DNA of 9,102 bases from Actinomycetes bacterium (GTDB taxonomy: Bacteria > Actinomycetota > Acidimicrobiia > Acidimicrobiales > CADCSY01). Numbering within the stretch: the stretch's first letter is position 1; each line of letters begins with the position of its first letter. The DNA lies in NCBI GenBank assembly GCA_025464025.1, contig JAODBP010000238.1, positions 1 to 9,102 on the forward strand, in the 5' to 3' direction. Below the pieces are notes generated by a model. That model ran no database searches, had not been told where the DNA came from, and was given only the letters and a program-made list of their open reading frames with translations. The position numbers and the translations under genes are program-made. Shown in pieces: positions 5,730-9,102 of the stretch.

Positions 5730-6644
5730 TCAGGGCATCAACAGCCGGAGTGCCTCGGGTTCGTGCTTGAAGGTGAGCTCGGTGGCCTCGCCCAGGTAGT
5801 CGCCGTCGACCTGGTAGGGCACCGGCCCGAACCCGGTGATCCGGAGGCCGTCGAGCTGGGTGTGGAGGTCGACCTTCTTGGCGCTGGCCGGGGGCCGCCC
5901 GGTGAGGGCGTTGCCGACCACGCCCAGGAGGGTGGCCAACCCGAGCGAGCGGAGCGTGAGGGCGGCGAGGGGCTGGTCGAGGCCGGCCTCGTCGGTGACG
6001 TGGAGGGGCCGGTTGCCGAGGAACGTGTACGGGTCGGTGTTCATCACCAGCGTGAAGTAGCCGTCGTCGATCACGGTGCCGTCGGGCAGGTGGACGGCGA
6101 ACCGGGGCGACGAGTGGTCGTAGTGGCGCATCCACGTGGTGACGGCGGCCCAGACGAAGAGCGGGTGCCCGGCGTAGCGCTTGAGCGCCGAGCGCTTCTC
6201 GACCTGGTGGACGGTGGCGGCGTCGAACCCGACCCCGGTGTGGAACAGGAAGTACCGGCCGTTCACCGAGCCGAGGCCGACCGGGCGGATGGCGTCGGGC
6301 CGCTCGAGGGCGTCGAGGAGGACGGCGGCCGATTCGACGGGGTCGTTGGGCAGGCCGAGGGTGCGGGCGAAGACGTTGGTCGAACCCCCGGGCAGCGTGG
6401 CCAGGGCGCAGTCGGTGCCGGCCAGCCCGTTGGCCGCCTCGTTGAGGGTGCCGTCGCCGCCGAGGACCACCACCAGTTCGGTGCCGGTGGCGGCTGCCGA
6501 CTGGGCCAACCGGGTGGCGTTTCCCCGCCGGGTGGTCTCGGCCAGGGTGACGTCGTGGTCGGCCGACAGGGCCTTCTGGATGATGACGCGGCCCCTCGCC
6601 GTCACCGACGAGGCCGAGGAGTTCACGACGAGCAGGATCTTCAC
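5730..6644 (-). CDS. Diacylglycerol/lipid kinase family protein (DagK/YegS type)
   Basis: This 304-residue protein has the lipid kinase fold. GGDGT (62-66) in VVVLGGDGTLNEAANGLAG is the nucleotide-binding motif, and ATLPGGSTNVFARTLGLPND (82-101) is the following conserved loop, in the form common in actinobacterial DagK-like proteins. The C-terminal half has VDGDYLG, typical of the family's second domain. Members phosphorylate diacylglycerol, sphingoid bases or other lipid alcohols; which one cannot be told from sequence. The start is a GTG at 6644. A TAnnnT hexamer (TAGCCT on the reverse strand) nine bases upstream and no Shine-Dalgarno site suggest a leaderless message. Convergent partner: a GDPD gene, so both enzymes concern glycerolipid turnover. 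Confidence 0.88.
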   Translation of the reverse strand: MKILLVVNSSASSVTARGRVIIQKALSADHDVTLAETTRRGNATRLAQSAAATGTELVVVLGGDGTLNEAANGLAGTDCALATLPGGSTNVFARTLGLPNDPVESAAVLLDALERPDAIRPVGLGSVNGRYFLFHTGVGFDAATVHQVEKRSALKRYAGHPLFVWAAVTTWMRHYDHSSPRFAVHLPDGTVIDDGYFTLVMNTDPYTFLGNRPLHVTDEAGLDQPLAALTLRSLGLATLLGVVGNALTGRPPASAKKVDLHTQLDGLRITGFGPVPYQVDGDYLGEATELTFKHEPEALRLLMP

Positions 6645-6687
6645 GCCGGGCCGAGGCTAGTGACCATGTTTTGCCTCGGGGACCGGC
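6645..6687. promoter_or_regulatory. Nested inverted repeat in the dagK/etfB divergent region
   Basis: CCGAGGC (6651-6657) and GCCTCGG (6673-6679) are perfect inverted copies around a 15-nt spacer. Outside them GCCGG (6645-6649) pairs with CCGGC (6683-6687). The spacer carries TGACCATGT (6661-6669). The left arm overlaps the putative dagK -10 (reverse TAGCCT, 6659-6654). This could be an operator serving both divergent genes or a structure in the etfB leader. Confidence 0.45.
6654..6659 (-). promoter_or_regulatory. Candidate -10 element for the lipid kinase gene
   Basis: TAGCCT on the reverse strand fits TAnnnT and ends nine bases before the GTG start at 6644, so transcription would begin at or next to the start codon. 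No good -35 is present. Confidence 0.3.
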
Positions 6688-6708
6688 TGCCGACGAAGAT
6701 GCCCGGCT

Positions 6709-7485
6709 GTGAACGTCGTCGTCTGTGTCAAGCAGATCCCCGACCCGGCCGTCCCGGGCGAGCTGGATCCAACCACCCATTGGCTCAAGCGCGAGGGCAA
6801 GCTCATCCTCGACGACTCCGACGCCTACGGCGTGGAGATGGCGCTGCAGCTGGCCACGGCCGCGGGCGGCGGTGACGTGACGCTGGTGTCGATGGCGCCC
6901 AACGGCGAGACGAGCGGTCTCCGCACCGCCCTGGCCATGGGCGCGGCCAACGCCATCCTCGTGAGCGACGACGCCCTCAAGGGCTCCGATGCCCTGGGCA
7001 CGGCCAAGGTCCTCGCCGCCGCCATCAAGCGGGCCAACCCCGACCTGGTGATCACGGCCACCGAGGCCACCGACGGCTACACCGGCACCATCCCGGAGCA
7101 GGTCGCCGCCCTCCTCGGCTTCCCGTCGATCACGTTCGCCAAGAAGATCGAGACCGGCGACGGCAAGGTCAAGGTCGAGCGCCAGACCGAGGCCGGCTAC
7201 GACGAGGTCGAGGCCCCGATGCCCGCCGTGGTGTCGGTGACCGCCGGCGTCGTCGAGCCCCGCTACCCCTCGTTCAAGGGGATCATGGCGGCCAAGTCCA
7301 AGCCGGTCGACACCCTGACCGTGGCCGACCTCGGCCTCGACGGCCAGGTCGGTGCGGCCAACGCCCGCCAGGAGATCGTGTCCGTCACCGCCGCCGAGGA
7401 GCGCCAGGCCGGCGAGATCATCGAGGACGACGGCGAAGGCTTCCAGAAGATCGTGGCGTTCCTCGAGAACAAGAAGGTCATCTGA
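6709..7485 (+). CDS. etfB: Electron transfer flavoprotein beta subunit
   Basis: This 258-residue subunit pairs with EtfA to accept electrons from acyl-CoA and related dehydrogenases and pass them to the quinone pool through ETF-quinone oxidoreductase. The start MNVVVCVKQIPDP (1-13) is the family N-terminus. Near 120-131, EATDGYTGTIPE is the AMP-binding loop region, and the ETF-beta signature reads VVEPRYPSFKGIMAAKSKP (181-199). The C-terminus, rich in acidic residues with QKIVAFLENKK, is the usual docking-end region. The start codon is GTG at 6709; no clear ribosome site precedes it. It is the first gene of an etfB-etfA unit that diverges from the lipid kinase gene. Size and motifs are normal. 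Confidence 0.97.
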   Translation: MNVVVCVKQIPDPAVPGELDPTTHWLKREGKLILDDSDAYGVEMALQLATAAGGGDVTLVSMAPNGETSGLRTALAMGAANAILVSDDALKGSDALGTAKVLAAAIKRANPDLVITATEATDGYTGTIPEQVAALLGFPSITFAKKIETGDGKVKVERQTEAGYDEVEAPMPAVVSVTAGVVEPRYPSFKGIMAAKSKPVDTLTVADLGLDGQVGAANARQEIVSVTAAEERQAGEIIEDDGEGFQKIVAFLENKKVI

Positions 7486-8438
7486 TGGGACTGTCCAAGA
7501 TCTGGGTCCATGCCGAGGCCACCGGCGACAAGCCGGCGTCGATCAGCCTCGAGCTGATCACCAAGGCCCGCTCCCTGGCCGACACGGTCGAGGCGTTCTG
7601 CGCCGCCGAGGACGCTGCCGCCCTGGCCGGGCTGGGCGCCTACGGCGTGTCGAAGCTCTACACCGTCGACACCGGCGGCAACCTCCAGGGCGTGGCCCTG
7701 GCCTCCGCCGTCGCCGCCCAGGTCGCCGGCGGCAACGCCCCCGACCTGATCATGTTCGGCACCACCCAGGACGGCCGTGACGTCCTCGGTCGCCTGTCGG
7801 TGGCCCTCGACCGCCCGGTGCTCACCAACGCCTCGGGCGTCGACGTCGAGGGCGACGAGGTCCGCGTCACCGCCGCCATCTTCGGTGGCACCCAGCTGGT
7901 GACCACCGCCTTCCGCTGCGAGACGCCCCACCTGGCCGCCTTCCGGCCGAAGTCGTTCGTGGCCGAGGCCGGCGGCGACACCACCGCGGCGGCGGAGGCC
8001 ATCGACGCCCCCGACAAGGGGCAGGCCACGGTCGTCCAGCGCCACGTCGAGGAGCGCTCGGGTCCGGTGCTCGACGAGGCCGCCATCGTGGTCTCCGGCG
8101 GCCGGGGCCTGGGCGAGGCCGAGAAGTACTCGATGATCGAGGACCTGGCCAAGCTGCTCAAGGGTGCGCCCGGCGCCAGCCGCGCCATCGTCGACGCCGG
8201 CTGGGTGCCGTACTCGTACCAGGTGGGCCAGACCGGCAAGGTCGTCAAGCCCGACATCTACATCGCGGCCGGCATCTCCGGTGCCACCCAGCACATGGTC
8301 GGCATGAAGGGCTCGAAGGCCATCATCGCCATCAACAAGGACGCCGAGGCCCCCATCTTCGGGATCGCCGACCTCGGCATCGTGGGCGACGTCCACAAGG
8401 TCCTGCCGGCGCTGATCGAGGCCCTCAAGGCTCGCTAG
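7485..8438 (+). CDS. etfA: Electron transfer flavoprotein alpha subunit
   Basis: This 317-residue subunit carries the FAD of the heterodimer. The N-terminal half is the ETF domain ([16 protein letters not shown] at the start). The C-terminal FAD domain has VSGGRGLG (203-210), [15 protein letters not shown] (238-252), the GISGATQH loop (263-270) and [11 protein letters not shown] (282-292), all hallmarks of EtfA. The usual 'VPNSxQVGQTGK' reads VPYSYQ here, a conservative local change. The ATG at 7485 shares one base with the etfB stop (TGATG), and AAGGT lies seven bases upstream, so the two are translationally coupled. A strong intrinsic terminator follows the stop. Confidence 0.97.
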   Translation: MGLSKIWVHAEATGDKPASISLELITKARSLADTVEAFCAAEDAAALAGLGAYGVSKLYTVDTGGNLQGVALASAVAAQVAGGNAPDLIMFGTTQDGRDVLGRLSVALDRPVLTNASGVDVEGDEVRVTAAIFGGTQLVTTAFRCETPHLAAFRPKSFVAEAGGDTTAAAEAIDAPDKGQATVVQRHVEERSGPVLDEAAIVVSGGRGLGEAEKYSMIEDLAKLLKGAPGASRAIVDAGWVPYSYQVGQTGKVVKPDIYIAAGISGATQHMVGMKGSKAIIAINKDAEAPIFGIADLGIVGDVHKVLPALIEALKAR

Positions 8439-8455
8439 CACCACCCGTTTCGAAC

Positions 8456-8492
8456 CGACGACCCCGGCTCCGGCCGGGGTCGTCGTCGTTTT
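8456..8492 (+). terminator. Intrinsic terminator after etfA
   Basis: CGACGACCCCGGC (8456-8468) pairs perfectly with GCCGGGGTCGTCG (8473-8485), a 13-bp stem with a four-base loop, followed by a short T-run (8489-8492). It begins 17 bases after the etfA stop. The T-run overlaps the stop codon of the convergent ACT-domain gene. On the reverse strand the stem lacks a U-tract, so it may also stop, less efficiently, transcription from the right. Confidence 0.9.
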
Positions 8493-9102
8493 CACTGCGA
8501 GATGGTGGCCCGGCCGATGAGGAGGCTGCGGCGGATCCGGAGGAGCGCCTCGACCCGGCTGACCTCGGTGGCCGAGAACCGCATGTCGATGGGGCGGGTC
8601 ACGAGGGCGACGGTGTGCGGGTCGGTCGCGTCGTCGGGCGCGGCGAGGACCCAGCTGACCTCCTCACCGTCCTCGACCCGGCTCACGATCGGGCCCCGGC
8701 GGTCGACGGCCAGGCGGCCGGTGGCGTCGAGCACGGCGGCCTCGATGTCGAGCAGGCGGGCCGACGAGCCGAGGGCCAGCGACAGCAGCGCCGAGCAGCA
8801 CTCGGCGTCGACGCTGCTCGGGTTTCCCGAGACCATGGCGACCACCGCCTCGAGCGCGGCCGTCACCGGGTCGTCGGACGCCACCACCAGCCGGGACGAC
8901 AGCAGGTTGCCCACGCCGCTCAAGGCCATCGACGCGGCGAGGGTGCCGGGCGCCCACTCGTCGCCGACCTCGACCACGATCTCGTCGATGGCGGTGTTGC
9001 CGTCGACCTCGTGGACGTCGATCGACAGGATGTTGGCGTTGGACTCGGCGATCTCGCTCGTGACGCCGGCCAGGGCACCTGGTCGATCGGGGAGCTCGAT
9101 GC
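8492..9102 (-). CDS. ACT-domain protein, 5' end beyond the window
   Basis: The frame stays open from the TGA at 8494-8492 to the right edge, so about 203 C-terminal residues are visible and the true start is outside. The first visible part reads IELPDRPGALAGVTSEIAES, then NILSIDVHEV, and INDEIV-like strands: the classic DRPG opening and strand-helix layout of an ACT domain, a small-molecule (usually amino-acid) binding regulatory fold. The rest (LVVASDDPVTAALEAVVAMV onward to the C-terminal RRSLLIGRATISQ) forms an alpha/beta region with GAF-like character (VSWVLAAP, TVALVTRP) that I cannot assign. A GTG at 8977 is internal to the ACT domain and should not be taken as the start. Function: probably a ligand-sensing regulator; target unknown. 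It converges on etfA across a shared terminator. Confidence 0.75.
   Translation of the reverse strand, partial: IELPDRPGALAGVTSEIAESNANILSIDVHEVDGNTAIDEIVVEVGDEWAPGTLAASMALSGVGNLLSSRLVVASDDPVTAALEAVVAMVSGNPSSVDAECCSALLSLALGSSARLLDIEAAVLDATGRLAVDRRGPIVSRVEDGEEVSWVLAAPDDATDPHTVALVTRPIDMRFSATEVSRVEALLRIRRSLLIGRATISQ

Noticed and set aside
8492..8977. Complete 161-residue gene starting with GTG at 8977
   Set aside because: The frame continues to the window edge with a clear ACT-domain sequence upstream, so 8977 is internal.
1..9102. Mobile elements, CRISPR arrays, tRNA/rRNA genes, toxin-antitoxin or defence systems
   Set aside because: I saw no transposase, integrase, spaced direct repeats, tRNA-like arms or defence-gene motifs; the gene content is core metabolism and regulation.

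Overview
This is a very GC-rich stretch (coding codons end almost always in G or C) from a high-GC actinobacterium. The WhiB protein, found only in Actinobacteria and their phages, together with a convergently placed PdtaS-type histidine kinase (the same gene pair as whiB1/pdtaS in Mycobacterium), fixes the phylum. The overall style (ETF pair, compact gene packing, GTG/TTG starts, few clear Shine-Dalgarno sites) suggests the class Acidimicrobiia, but that is an inference.

Layout, left to right. 1-124: the 3' end of a forward gene, perhaps an ArsA/MinD-type ATPase. 125-361: a gene-free gap between convergent genes, with hairpins and an imperfect inverted repeat. 362-1345 and 1342-2124 (both reverse): a short ArsB/SLC13-like permease translationally coupled behind an acyl-CoA thioesterase-like double-hotdog protein. 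Starting six bases away in the opposite direction, 2131-4612 (forward) is a three-gene coupled unit: a PHP-family histidinol-phosphatase, a 40-residue lysine-rich small protein, and the PdtaS-type sensor kinase. Its 3' end lies 8 bp from that of whiB (reverse, 4621-4926). The 131-bp whiB/gdpD divergent region holds a 15-bp palindrome and a 9-bp inverted repeat. 5058-5729 (forward) is a glycerophosphodiester phosphodiesterase, whose stop codon abuts that of a reverse diacylglycerol-kinase-family gene (5730-6644). From a 64-bp divergent region starts etfB-etfA (forward, 6709-8438), followed by a strong intrinsic terminator. The window closes with a reverse ACT-domain gene that runs off the right edge.

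How the genes fit together: ETF carries electrons from acyl-CoA dehydrogenases to the respiratory chain; the thioesterase, GDPD and DAG-kinase-like enzymes belong to acyl-CoA and (phospho)lipid turnover; PdtaS and WhiB are signalling and regulatory proteins. This looks like ordinary core chromosome. I see no mobile element, CRISPR array, tRNA, rRNA or obvious new multi-gene system. The parts most worth a second look are the unannotated-size 40-codon gene between the phosphatase and the kinase, the shared elements of the whiB/gdpD and dagK/etfB divergent promoters, the unusual cysteine-free sensor position in the PdtaS GAF domain, and the N-terminally short permease.
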